From the NCBI GenBank assembly GCA_964020975.1, contig OZ026627.1, forward strand, positions 29,763,465 through 29,827,464: DNA of 64,000 nucleotides, read 5' to 3'. Positions 24,110 to 36,348 of this stretch are shown piece by piece. The position numbers and the translations under genes are program-made. Source of the stretch: Hermodice carunculata. Its lineage: Eukaryota > Annelida > Polychaeta > Eunicida > Amphinomidae. Under the pieces are notes generated by a model that was not told the origin of the DNA, searched no databases, and saw only the letters and a list, made by a program, of their open reading frames with translations. The first letter of the stretch is position 1. The number at the start of each line of letters is the position of its first letter.

Positions 24110-24189
24110 TGTTGACGGACGGATTGACGGACTGACGGACGGAAAGTCACTGCTTAGTCTCGCCAACAGCTTATGCTGGCGAGACAATA
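24110..24189 (+). repeat. Terminal GACGGA run and hairpin of a pearl-like element
   Basis: GACGGACGGATTGACGGAC and a second GACGGACGGA are followed by the hairpin GTCTCGCC...GGCGAGAC (24156-24184). This is the same 3' design as Families 1 and 2 with a different stem. The 5' part was not delimited. Confidence 0.5.
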
Positions 24190-25273
24190 ACGTAGCATGC
24201 CAGACGATTGATACTGCCACGCATACCATGGCACTGAATCTAAACCACAAGAATTCTAAAAATAGACCATTCATAGCAACACAGTTTCACTTCCTTGGCT
24301 TTGCACCTACAGCAACTGTAACTGGAGCATTGCTGTTTGAAGACATATGACAGAGACCCGGCCAAGTTGCTGGCTGGACTTGGTGGAAAAAAAAATAAAA
24401 ACAAAAATAAAAAACAAACAAATTTTGGTAAACATGGCGTCGAGGAACATTTCCATGACAATTCAGCTTGCGGTTGGGAGAGATAAAAATTTACAAACCC
24501 ACAACAAACTCTGGGAAAAAATGCAGTGCCATCCCTTTTAAACAAATTAAAATGGCGGTACGATCACCCGCAAGGCTACAGTCACCTTTAAGATATTAAT
24601 TTGAAAACGAGACATCTCATTACTACTACCAAGTTCAAAACAACAGGAAAGACTACGATCAGTGATTCTGTCGCTTCAAGCTTACTAATGTTATTTCTTC
24701 CTGAGGACTTGAACCGTTCACCTGCCATCAACACACGGCCATGGGTCACGTGCGGAAATTTAAATACGCTGTCCTCCTTTAAACTTAGAATACTCTTCTT
24801 TTCTGCCGATCCTCTCCTAGTTGCTTCCCTTGCTTTGAGGCCAGCAAAACATGTAATCTGCACCCAGTGTTTAGCTTTCCAACGCAGCGGACCACGCGAT
24901 ATTACCGTTAGGTGTTAGAATTTCTCATTTTCATTCTATCGCATTTCAACTAATCAGCTTTCATGAAATTTTGCAGTTTTACATGAAACCTTAAGACATA
25001 AAATAATGAAAGTAAATGCCAACAAAATGCCAGTTATGAGTTCCAATAGCAAAATACTGTATGAAAGAAGCCAACAAGGGTCGGTTACTTGTCTCCACAA
25101 AGAAGCGTTAGGTCTAAAAAAAGTATAATAGAGCACCAGGCCCTGTTGTTATACAAACCAAACCTGAACATTTTTGCCGTTGCTTGGCAACAGGAGGTCA
25201 AATATGGCGGTACTGTCATAATACTGGGGGCTTCGCCCAGCATAAAAATGCTGGTGCTAAATTTGCTTCTTAC
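24190..25273. other. Intron sequence, nothing recognised
   Basis: It contains an A-rich stretch (24388-24425). The ORFs on both strands carry no recognisable motif. Confidence 0.5.
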
Positions 25274-25557
25274 CATCAGGTGCGAAATGGCCATTGTGAC
25301 TGGTGATACATCTTCCGTCTTTAAGACTAGGTATAGGAGGAGAGAGCAAGATTATCTGCAAAAGACCCTCTGTGAGGACACCTACCTGGAAAGGTTTCCA
25401 ACCCAAGTCCCGCATGGCCTCATGGACCTTGACCAAGAAGGGCGCTTGTCGCAAGGTCAGCAATGGCTCCTGCAACGCCATTGGTTTGCCGTCCAAACCG
25501 TCAGCTAATGCGGTGCCATCTTTATTCAGCAGTGAAAACTCCGCTGTTGATAGTAAA
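25274..25557 (-). CDS. LGSN-like: Glutamine synthetase-like exon (central N-terminal segment)
   Basis: A 284-bp exon: one base, 94 codons, one base. The acceptor is CATTCAG and the donor is GATG|GTAAGA. It reads NKDGTALADGLDGKPM, then a VHEAMRDLGWKPFQ helix, then SHNGHFAPD. It parallels the DG.P...PR..L......~~lGf..f..G.E.EFfLf...Y segment of GlnA. The first base completes the AG left by exon 36349-36654 as Ser, so the phases agree. At the G-P-E-P-E position the sequence reads GVLTE: only the second Glu is kept. A good internal donor (CAG|GTAGGT at 25381-25386) could end the exon early at 25386. I prefer the longer form because the GHFAPD part still fits the family. The opposite-strand ORFs here are shadows. 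Confidence 0.85.
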
Positions 25558-25777
25558 CTGAATGATTACCTGAACATTCAAGTATCCATGTATTTTAACC
25601 GACAGGGCATAGAAGAACCGAATGTGAAACAGCTTAGTTCCATTTAGTCTTTCAAAGAGTAAAAGTCATTGAAATCACCAAAGCATCATGATTAAGAGAT
25701 AAACATCAAATAGTTGGATATATTTTTACAGTGTTACTTAATACATGTACTACACTGCTGGACACAAGATATGTACT

Positions 25778-25857
25778 ATACTGCTGGACAGAATTTAAGC
25801 AACAAGAAACGTATATACGTCATACATTGCGTTGCTTAGATTTTGTCCAGCAGTATA
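25778..25857. mobile_element. 80-bp palindromic MITE (Tc1/mariner-like)
   Basis: The left arm ATACTGCTGGACAGAATTTA... is mirrored by ...AATCTAAGC in the right arm, 24 of 26 positions pairing. The spacer is about 28 bp and TA flanks both ends, as expected of a Tc1/mariner target duplication. A partial extra left end (ACACTGCTGGACA) lies at 25753. Confidence 0.7.
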
Positions 25858-27227
25858 TATGCACCGAAAATAAATGTCTTAAGTTTGTACTGTGGTTTTC
25901 AAATTTCCTTGTCATCATACTTTCTCTAGCGATGTAAAAAGTAAGTGAGCTTTGCTTATTTTCTGCGAATCGTGGTTAACCTTCGTTTTATTTTCTGTGA
26001 ATTGTAAATCAGCCAAATTATAAACCGTATTTTGCGCGAAATGAGACCAAGACAAATCATTTTGAATGAACGGTGATGATACACACCCTTTACCCCCCCC
26101 CCCCCCTCTTTATTTCTACAACTAATCTAACTGGAAGTTTGGCGACCAGAGAAGTGTGGCTGATTCCAGATAGATACCATCCCTCCCCCCTCCCCCACCC
26201 CGTTTTGTGTAGCATATCAGGTTAAACATTCTTTCGCAAACACCATTTCTTTCGTGGTTAATGTAGCAGTAAATAAATATATTTTTCGTTACCATGATTT
26301 TCCTTTAAATAAATTGAAAGAACCATTTTTTTTCTCTGCGCACTTACGTTCAAAACCAGACTTTAAGACATACCCCAGTCGCTTGGCTCTCTCTATTTGT
26401 CGTATGAGAGCACGTCGGGGACACTGTGCCCATGGCCGTCCTTTTAGATATAAATTACTGAAATAAAATATAAAAAAGCGAATATTAGGCTTTGTATTCA
26501 CTAATTTCTGTTATAATATGTTATTCACTAGCTGGTTAATCTGAGTTTTGATATTTTTTGATGCCCGAAATCCAATTTTCCATCCATGTAAAATTATATC
26601 CGATCTTCATCGTGAGAAGATATGACTATTAATGTACCATACAAAATACACCCAATAAACCATATTTGCCACGTCTCTAAAACACTCATGCAGAGGATAA
26701 TGCAACCCTTTATAAAAACGCGGTGTTCGATAAATTTACAGCATAATCCGTGTAAGCAGTCCTTCAATTTGTATTCCAAGGTACATATCTTTTTGATCAT
26801 GTGAAAACTGAGGACGTCTAGCTCAAGTTTCAAGAACCTGACCACTTATTAGCTCATAGTATCACGTTCGATTTTACGTTTGCTAAATCAAAACATCCAT
26901 TTGCTGAAAGGACTGTACTTTATTTTGTATCCTATAAACCCAACGCATGCATCCATACATGAACCAAAGGCTACATTATCTTAACACAAGCAGAAGCAAA
27001 ATATGATGCCGCATACTAAGATTGACTTTTGTGATTAAGAAAGAATCTACAGACTCCCAATTTTTATACTGGTTAAGCTGTTGTACGTAATGAAGGTATA
27101 TGCATTGGCGAGAATGCACGCGTTGTCTTTGAATCAGGATCGTACTTGGTTTTAATGTCTTATTTGGATCAACAGATATCGAAAGTTATCTTCAGTTAGC
27201 AAGTTGCATTGGTCTACGTTATATCAA
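25858..27227. other. Intron sequence, nothing recognised
   Basis: It includes a C-run at 26093-26105 and unassigned AT-rich DNA. No element could be delimited. Confidence 0.5.
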
Positions 27228-27305
27228 AAATTCATACATGCATACAAACATACATACATACATTCATACATACATACATATATACATACATACATAAATA
27301 AGCAT

Positions 27306-27371
<66 letters not shown>
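27228..27371. repeat. (ATAC)n then (GT)n microsatellites
   Basis: Degenerate CATA units at 27228-27300, then about 32 GT units at 27306-27371. Confidence 0.97.
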
Positions 27372-28199
27372 ATCTCCTCCGTCTCTGGTCTTCTCCCTTG
27401 TAACACTTGACTCAAAAATATTTAATATATTATATTTTGCCTGTTCAGATAGCTCAGTGGGTTTTTGAATTTCGCTGACCTATAACGGCAGGTCGACCGA
27501 GGCAGCCATCACTTTATTCTCTAAAAAAAATATAGCCACTCGAAGGTCCAGCTGACTAAAAAAAGGCTTATTTTGAGAGGTCATAGAAAGGATAGTTATA
27601 AATTTGCCGCTCAAATCGTGAACCTTTGAATCGTTTAAAGGTGTGTTTTCCCTACAGAGCACCTGACTGACGTAAAGTTATTTTTATTATGGCGGTCCAT
27701 AAATTTTATGGCCGATTGAATCAAAACCTCAGTTCTTCAATTCGTTACGAAATTTTCCCCAAACCATATTGAATTGAACATACACCTCAAGCTGAATTGA
27801 CCAAAAAAGTATTGTAAAATAGAGCCAAAACACATGTGACGTAGTGGACAAGTAAGGTATTATGACACAAATCTGGGAAATGTATTTTAATTTCCATATT
27901 TAATGGTAATTCTTACCTATCCACTACACAAAAGCCCACCCAGCCAACCCCGCGTCAGATCATTCGGAAGTTTAAGTCTGTCGGAAGAACTGACGTGATT
28001 GATCAATACTGGATGTCATGTACTGGGGGTCGGGGTCAACCGCTAGTGGGCCCCGTGGGCCTTCAGTCCAGAGAAATATGTGTGCAGAAATGTTTCTTTA
28101 ACGGGAGAAACTATGAGGTCGATGCAATCTCAGAGAGATTTTACCAAATATTGTGGACGGGTAATTACGACACAGATAGGACTTTTTTGTTTGAAGGCT

Positions 28200-28620
28200 G
28201 CATGCATCAGTAGCCGGTATTACCAGCTTGCTTCTTTAAGCAAGCATGCACCCTCTTTGGCATGCTGCTGGTGATTTGGCCGTCTCGAACTGGGGAATTT
28301 GGTTCCACTAGTCTGTGGGCCTCTGTACCAGCTAGGCCAGGGTAGACGCTTGTCGTACTTGTTCCCGACTCGACGACAAACCACATACCATAAATGCTCA
28401 ATGGGTGACAAGTCATGACATGGAGCTGGCTATGAAAACATTTGGAAGTTGTGCCGCTGCAGATACTGCATGAATACTGCGTGCTGACTCATGAGTATGT
28501 GGCCATGCATTGCTTTGCTGAAATAGTAGTCCAGGCTTTTGCTGGAACCATTTGGTGCCTATTGGGAGGTGACGCTTTTGGAGAAAAAGTAAAAAATATG
28601 AGTAACTGAGGCAATCCACG
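28200..28620 (-). pseudogene. Tc1-like transposase C-terminal fragment
   Basis: Read right to left across more than one frame: LLFQQSNAWPHTH (from the FQQDNARPHTA motif, with the catalytic Asp replaced by Ser), then MSPIEHLWYVVCRRVG (from SPDLSPIEHLWD..GRRV), then SMPKRVHACLKKQAGNTGY, a typical Tc1 C-terminus. The N-terminal DNA-binding part and first catalytic Asp are absent, and the frame is broken at least once. Inverted repeats were not found. It sits inside a Family-1 repeat and in an intron. Confidence 0.85.
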
Positions 28621-29450
28621 TTGATTTACATTGTAATCAACGGGAATGTACACATTGATGAGCAAGTACCCAAACTAAAAGGTTGTTACAAATCAGGGAT
28701 CTGGAACATTACCATAATAGTGAGTAAGTTTGATTGAATCTTCCATCAGATACATTTACACCATGTTTCAGCACAATCTGGATAACGCTTTGGTGAACAA
28801 ACTAAGGTCTTGCAGGCCCTTAGAAGCATCCAGATGCAATTTGGAAGTCAGTGACCTAGCACTGTTGCAGACATTTTTTTTTATTTTTCCAACTACCACG
28901 ACAAAAATTTACCAAAAGTCCAGAAATCATTTGAACCTGACCAATTAAACAACATTGAAAGAGACACCCAATTGTGATTCCTACCAAGATTGCCGAAAAT
29001 CTGGAGAGCGGTTTTGGAGTTTTGTAAAGTCGAAAATGTGAAGTACTATCCAGTATACCCATTGACTTGAATGGTAATCAATAATGATCTAGGCTTTGAC
29101 AATCAGTGCCGAACTGAATCATTTTTTACAAGTCAGACATTCAGAACTTCACCACATGGTGAACAGTTTTGTTTGACCCTTCTACAAGCTACTTGTCTAC
29201 TAATTTTCAGCACAATCGGAAGAACGATTTCAGACACAAGGTCGCAAATAGCTTTAACCCACGGAAATTTATAGGGCGATCTGTTGAACAAGATAAGGGC
29301 TAGGCGTGCCAAAAAGTGTCCCGATCAAATTTCGAAGCAATTTGGTTTTGTTGTTTCAGAGAAGAGTTCGTACGTATTGCAAAACAAAATACACAAAAAG
29401 CACCAGAAAGCAAACCAAAGCTGTGAACCTCCCGTGCTCATCTGACCGCA
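28580..29450 (+). repeat. Family-1 fragment, subfamily variant
   Basis: Anchors include TTGGAGAAAAAGTAAAAAAT, GTAATCAACGGGAATGTACA, GAACCTGACCAATTAAACAA and GGAGAGCGGTTTTGG, then GTGAACCTCCCGTGCTCATC (29423-29442), the head of another copy. It is diverged from the 3.6-10.6 kb copies. Confidence 0.55.
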
Positions 29451-29493
29451 CATACACAGACTGAAGTGGACTACTATACCTTCCAATTTTTAT

Positions 29494-30335
29494 ATGGGTC
29501 TCGACATCTCAACGTCTGGTATATGCATCTTTGCTTTGGTCAATTTAAAACTTAACGTACATTTGCTTGCGGTTAATATTGTTAATTCGGCCGACTGTGA
29601 CTGTGGTCATGCTAACGAAGATTCCGAACATTATTTCTTTCACTATAAATTATATACGTACCCAAGAAAACATATTTTAAACATAGTTTCGCAAGTCGTA
29701 GCACCAGGTATAAGACCAAACCTTCTACTGCACCTTGCGTTGGATAGATTTCTCGAATTGGTACTGGTTGGATCTGCAGACTTAGATGGAAGTTGTACCG
29801 AAAATGTATTTAGCGCTGTACAAACTTATATATGCCAGACTAGAGGATTCCCAGAATGGTACACCTTGTTCATCACAACCATTGTACATCTTTACCCACT
29901 TGTTGACACTTTCTTTTCTTTCAATTCACTGTCTTCTGTTTGACACGTGCGCCCCTGATGCTGAATTGTCCAGTGCTCTCTTGTGTTGGAGGTGCATCTT
30001 CGTTTTTTCTATTAGCCTGCTTTTAACCTTGATATCTGTAAATTTATCAGTTATCAGTCATTTATCACCTCTTTAGTGACAAGACTAGTTAACTTTCATA
30101 TAAATTGTGATACATTTATATCTGCAAACGTATTGTTGTTTGTTCTCGGGAGTGAATAGTTGTGTGGTTCTCCTACCTCTAGCACTAGAGAGTTACCAGA
30201 CTGGTTGGCACTAGGGGGGCCCTTGTGTGAACCTTGTACATAATTATATTGTGCATATTCGTGTCTGAAGAACCTGTATATTAGCAACACACTGTGTGCT
30301 GCCAGTCAATCCAGTTTAAATAAAAATATTTTTAT
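29494..30335 (+). mobile_element. 5'-truncated LINE 3' end (ORF2 C-terminus + UTR)
   Basis: The open frame 29494-29943 encodes LNVHLLAVNIVNSADCDCGH, then EDSEHYFFHYKLY, then NLLLHLALDRFLELVLVGS. The C.CG...ED..H.ff.C..y knuckle is the typical C-terminus of I/jockey-group LINE ORF2 proteins; its last Cys is replaced here by Tyr. The 3' UTR runs on to GTTTAAATAAAAATATTTTT at about 30330. Only the 3' ~840 bp is present. Confidence 0.78.
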
Positions 30336-30695
30336 AAATATTTTTACGATATAATATAATATGATGCCTGTCTTGCGACCCAACAGGGTCACATATGATG
30401 CACGTCATCTGTCAGTGCGTGTCTTCTGCATATATTTCGGGCGTACACGTGTTCATATGACGCACGTCATTTAGTACTGTTCAAATCTGCAGCACGTCGT
30501 TTAGTGCTACAGGAGCCTTGTCAGATACACGTATTTCATTGCACCTGGCTACGTCGGTTTTGTTTTTTTTAACTGCTAAATGACGAAGTCGAATGTCCTG
30601 CAGTGCCATAGCGGGTCATATAAGCAAACGCTCATATTTCATTTTTTTAGTTCGTTTGCGAGAAATTATGCACCAGCGCTTTCATATAGAATTAT

Positions 30696-30722
30696 GATAT
30701 ATATATATATATATATATACAT

Positions 30723-30821
<99 letters not shown>

Positions 30822-30824
30822 TGA
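30696..30824. repeat. (AT)n microsatellite
   Basis: About 60 AT units with three GT/AC interruptions. It can extrude as a cruciform. Confidence 0.97.
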
Positions 30825-31564
30825 TCGGCAACAAAATGGCAACCGATTAAGCAATAGAGAGTTCATAATGACTTTACACTCGCTACCAGCGTGAATGAAT
30901 ATGATTGGTATATGACAAGGAATATCGACCTCATTGACTTAATGTGTTAATGGCTTGTATGGCTATGGGTTTAGAAACCGGCACATAAACATGCTTAATT
31001 AGCTTAATAGTATGTATTTCATTTTGGTGATACGGCTTCCATGAACAAGTTTAATGGAGACGGCTTTATATTTTGTACATAGTGTAGTTATTATTGCATA
31101 CATAATGAATGTCATCAAAGTCACGGCCTCTGTGGATATTACTGTAATCTCACCCCATAGTTATTTTCGCGGATTTCGCCGGTGGCACAAAACCGTGAAA
31201 ACAAAGACATGATGAAAAAGTTCTTTAATACGGCTTGCATGGGAACTAAGTGCAAAATAGTGAAATGCAACTTCAGTTGAATGCCTAAAATGCAAAAACC
31301 GTTAAAATCGATACACATTTAAATAATTATATATAGGGACTTTGTTAATCGGAAGCAGTCGTAGGTCTTGCACTTGGATGTTCCACTCCAAACGCACGCT
31401 TGCAGTTTTCCAGATGTGTATTCAGCATAAAAGAAACATCACACTAAGCCACCACACTGTCACATGACCATCCACAATTTCTTCACCATCATAAGTACTC
31501 GGGCATATGCTGTTGCTCTTACTGATTTAACGCTGTTCCGATCAACCCGTCTACCGGTAATTTC

Positions 31565-31622
<58 letters not shown>

Positions 31623-33627
31623 ACATTCTAATTCCGGGCAGCACAATCGGCCAGGGGCTGTTCTCACCTTGGTCCCAGTTACATCACAAATAGATATTAC
31701 CCTTTCTCGAAATATCTTCAATGAAAATTTCAAGTCGACTAACCAGGACCAATACTCAGCAGCTTTTCTTGGCGCACCATGGGCCTTGTGCAACAAGGAA
31801 AGCCGTTGACTCAGTCCAATAACTTGACTTTTTACCCCCTTTGCTGGTTAACATTAGATTGATTTAACAGCTTGCTTTGGTATTGCGACCAAAACCACGC
31901 CAACGAAAGCTGCTGAAATGGGGCAAGCTATCATTATAGGTATAATCTACAATTTTCAGCAACATTTTTGGTACTGACAAGAACTTATGCAAAAACATTG
32001 ATGCAAAGGACAATTTACACCCTCGCATTTTGGGGTGATTTAAGCTGCAAAGGGTTGAGGGTTAAAAGTGTCCAGTGGTCAATCAGCATTTTGTCGCTTT
32101 AGGATGTTCACTTTAGCTTTTTTTTGTAGGAAGGTCAAATAAGAAAAACGCTAATTCAAAAGCTAGTAATTGCACTTGCAGCACGCCATAAAACACATGA
32201 CGGCATCGTATGCCACAATTTCAAATACAAAATATTCTGTACTCAGGATTAGATGCTAATATTTGCAAACATGATTATTCAGCTAAATCTAAGAGTGTTC
32301 GGAAATAAAGGTGTGTACGTCAGTGCCACATTTTTTAAGGCGAATGGCTTTAAAAATATTTTTGCCTGTTGCTTGGTTGATATCAGTTCCGCGTAGTATC
32401 TCGCCCTTTGTTTGGTATATATCAATTCCACGTGGCGGTAACGCCGAGGACAAAATTGTCAGGCGGAAACAGGCAGACAAATCGAAAAACGTTGTCCATT
32501 TACACGTAATTGGCCTCTCCACTGATACATTGTTTGCGCGAGTTCGTGCTGCGCAAGCATTTAATTCATAAAACTCTCGACGGATAGTTCCTGCTGTGAG
32601 ATACGCAGCTCTTATTAATGTCCTTGACGTTTGCTTCTCCATACGTCGGTTGCTCTATTGATGTGCGACTGCTCCAGGCTTCAACACAATATTGACTGAC
32701 TACGAGAGGCATCGCCTGCTTCCAATGCATGTCAAACATACAAATTGGATATCCATACTAATATGTTTGCTCCGGTCAATAGCAGGACAAAATGCGTGTT
32801 CCGCCGAGAAGACACGATCAATATGGGCTCAGGTGGCAGGGACCTGACAGGCTCGATTTGACGAAAGCGCTTGGATCATTGTCCTGTTTCAGGGGATAAC
32901 GATGCGGCTTTATTTGGTTAATGGTTCTCTGGAGGAGGTGTTTTCTCTTCATCATACACAAAGACAGGAATTGCTTTAATTTTCAGCTGAGGCGATTATT
33001 TGAGTACCGATACGTGTACATTCCAATTACATTTAAAATGTACAATGCATAAAGTTGTAACTGAGGGGCCTTACAGCGCTACTCGACGGTCCCCAGCTCC
33101 AAGGACATGTTGCTCGCGGCTGTACATCTCATTGAATCATACATAAGCCGTTCTGAATACTGTACCGACACGCTGAAACAGCATGTCCCAAGGAAAGGTC
33201 GTGTCTTACTCAAAATCTCCAAGGAAATGTGACATTTAATTTCAACATCTCAGATAAAAAGTATACTCGTATACCAAACAATCTCTGACCCTACCTATAC
33301 CACATAATGGCAAGGCACAAAGGATAGCGATAAGAATCGATAGGAAGCTTGTGCGTCCTATTTTCCTCTCAATTGTGACCATAGTTTCCAGCAAAATTCA
33401 TGACCGAAATCAGGAAAATATACAGGATAAAGCGGATATTTCTTCACAGCAAGCAGGAAAGTTGCCTGTAAGATATGCTGTTTTTATCAGAAGCAGAAGT
33501 GGGTGAGCAAGCAAAAAGAAGGGGGAGTCAGTCTGACAAAATGAGCGCAAACGATGTAACGTGTCCAGCTGCCATAGGTTAGTTAAGTAACGGACTGAAA
33601 AAAAAAAAAAAAAAACACGAGAGAAAA
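30825..33627. other. Intron/unassigned sequence with an (ATTG)n array
   Basis: (ATTG)14 lies at 31565-31620. A segment at 31858-31935 is similar to 63390-63500 (shared AAAACNACNCCAANGAAA and TGGGGCA). Two ~32-bp imperfect repeats occur at 32370-32440 (TTGATATCAGTTCCGCG and TATATCAATTCCACGTGG). Nothing else was recognised. Confidence 0.5.
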
Positions 33628-33872
33628 CTAGAAAAGAAGATTTGCTTCGAAGCAAATCTGTCTGTGTGCCCTCAAAAGTTGTGAATATAAAATGCTACAT
33701 CCTTTATCCTTTGGTACTTCACATTATATTAAGCTTATAAAAAGGTAAGAATTCATCTATAGAAGTATAATTGTGCCAAGTTTGGAGTTTCTACATGTAC
33801 TACGTTTCAAATGAAATGCCGGACAAATTTGCCTAGAAAGAAAGAAAGAAAAAGAAAGAAAGAAAGAAAGAA

Positions 33873-33949
<77 letters not shown>

Positions 33950-33982
33950 AAAACAATATGTCTGTGTCGGCACACAGACATA
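33628..33982 (-). mobile_element. Helitron-like element, internally deleted (copy F)
   Basis: 355 bp with both ends. The minus-strand 3' end is the stem GATTTGCTTCGAAGCAAATC (a 20-bp perfect palindrome) followed by TTCTTTTCTAG and then T. The 5' end is the hairpin TATGTCTGTGTGCC...GACATA (33957-33982). An (AAAG)n tract fills 33836-33952. The AGGTCA-bearing middle is lost. Confidence 0.72.
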
Positions 33983-34689
33983 AAAATAGGAACGCCGCGT
34001 AGACATGAGAAAAAAGAGAAGCATGTAGCGTTTAAATGCACTCTCTCCCTTCAACCGTGCCTTCAAATAGCTACAAAATTAGCACTTTTTCGGTGGAAGT
34101 AACCCAGACCCTACAATCAATGTAGCATAAATCTAGATCATCTTTTTAATTGTGTGTTTTCTTTGTTTTTTTGACAATTATTAACCCTCATTGATTGATT
34201 GATCCATGGTTATGAACCATCGTGGTCGCTTTGTTCCATTATCCGTGTCTTTTAGATTTTAAAGTACTCAGTTGTGACACATTATTTTCTTGTTTAACGA
34301 CAAAGTGAGATGTCCTGCGAACATAACAAAAATGCGTGAAAAGATTGTGAAAAGAGCAGTAGGCGTTTCTCACTCTCACAATAAACTAGTCGATTTCAGA
34401 ACTGAAAGGCATCTATTTGTAATACTTTTGCTGCACAGCACAACTATGGGAAATTGAAGGCAACTGAACGCTTTTCCATATTCTTAATTCGAACCCAGTT
34501 ACGCTTTTGTAAGTGCAAAGAATAGAAGACAAAGATTCTCAGCTCAACTCATGTCTTAGATATTTTCAAATGAGTAGAGTCCTTCAGAGACTGTGTAATA
34601 GCTAATAGTTCAGATATTTACCAATAGCTGCTACTACTTTTGGTGTCTGGATATAAGAGGACATGATCAATTTAGTTGCAAAATAGTCA

Positions 34690-35480
34690 GCTACACTCAG
34701 CACCGGTGTTACGCGATCTGCACTGCCATGAGACGTCTATCATCTGCATAAACAAGACATGGATTGTGCATGTCCTTGAATAAAGTTCCCATATATCAGT
34801 CAGCAGATCACTATTGTCTGGTATTTCATGGGAGAAAACTGCCGGGCACAAGATGCAATCTTGATTTACGAAATTTCGGCTCATTGCGTGAACTTTCAAC
34901 CGGTTCAAGCTTGACTTGTTGCTGTAGCTCACCTTACTGCAGAGGTCTGCTATAGGTCTCCAAATTTTCACTTGAAATCATTTGTGCCACAGCAGAATAA
35001 ATAAGCGAGCCCTATTGATCGTATCAAAAGCCTTTGGAATATCTAGAAAAAACAGCCATTTTTGTTGTTGTTGTTTTCATGCTTTCTGACAGGTATTAGC
35101 TTATACACTTCAAATAAAAAAACATATTCTTTCGCCCTATGCTCCATCCGATAGGTTATTTCACTGTCATGCAACTTTCTTCTCACGACATAAGCTGCCC
35201 CTCAGTCATTGAAGAGAAACGTTTATAGAATTTACTGCAAAGGGTCCAAAGGTTGCTAGGGGTTCTCTCTTACAATCCGTATGAAGGGGTCTCAAAATTC
35301 AATGATTAAGAAATCACTCCAAGAGTTGCAATTTACCATAATTAAAAAGCCTAACAAATGAGTAGATAAACACAGGACACATCTTCTTGAGTAAATCCTT
35401 TGTGATGTTCTCCGTGCTAAACGCGTTTTTCTTTTGTGTGGTTGCCATGCTATATTCGATGGCCTCATTTTCACAGTGTC
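34690..35480 (-). mobile_element. Decayed LINE reverse transcriptase fragment
   Basis: Several frames on the minus strand carry RT motifs in order. MCPVFIYSFVRLFNY near 35350 is the finger region. FLDIPKAFDTIN at about 35050 is motif A. WRPIADLCSKVS and DCILCPAVFS sit before motif C. LVYADDRRLMAVQIA near 34735 is motif C with intact YADD. Several frameshifts separate them, so it is an old copy. It differs in sequence from the LINEs at 12.4 and 47.6 kb. It is the first large repeat in the 5'-most intron of the glutamine synthetase-like gene. Confidence 0.72.
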
Positions 35481-36348
35481 ATATGAGGTGATGGTATGGA
35501 CCCAACCGGTCTTTTTAAGTTCACACTCTTATCACTTGCAAAGTCACACTTTGGCAACCGACTCGGACTGTGCCACATTCTACCGCCCACGGATGTCGCA
35601 TCTGATTCATAAATTTGGCTTATTTGTTTCTTGAAATGCGACTGCCCAATTCTCGAAATACATAATACTCCTCTGATTACTAACAATTCATGCGTAAAAT
35701 TTGGTGCATATCCTGCTCTGAGCTGGGTTGAGCGGTTCCCAATCTACTTCATGTTAAGTTTAACGATCCCATTGATTTTTAGAACATTTCAAAATTGAAA
35801 ATTCACTATATTGAAACTATTCAGATAAATTTCTCTCTTCCACAGTGCAAAAAGACCAAAGTGTCGTCTTTGTCTTCATAAAAATTTACCTTCCTTCCAA
35901 AAGTTGATACTTTAATATACTCGGGTGTTAATTGTTCGTGCCGAATGTCCCAACAAAATTGAAATACATAAATACCCGCAGGGTTACCGCATATTTACCA
36001 ATTCAACATGATGCTCACCCTGGAGCAATTTGGCATAATTTGCTTTCAAATTGCAATGAAAGATTTTTTTTTCTTTTATGGACAGGGAAAACAGCTGAAG
36101 GTGAAATTTGTTTCATTTCGGACGGACAACTTATACAAGTTTGCTTCATTAACATCCGTTAAGCTTTGTTCCACGGCAAGTCAAAACGGGTATAGGCATT
36201 TAATATTTCTGCCATAGTCTGTGGCGTGTGTGTGCTCTATTTCACCACTCTGCAGCATATCAGGTCACTATAATAAATACACGAAGACTGCACAAGTACT
36301 ATGTCCGCTACTTCCGGATACTGATAACACACAATGAATGATACATAC
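35481..36348. other. Intron sequence, nothing recognised
   Basis: Intron 3' of exon 36349-36654. No repeat family was seen. Confidence 0.5.

Noticed and set aside
25089-25647. Two long plus-strand ORFs (139 and 114 aa)
   Set aside because: They lie antisense to glutamine synthetase-like exon 25274-25557, whose minus-strand reading has splice sites and family motifs.
32289-32642. 117-aa minus-strand ORF
   Set aside because: No recognisable motif, and part of it covers two imperfect repeats; no splice or start evidence.
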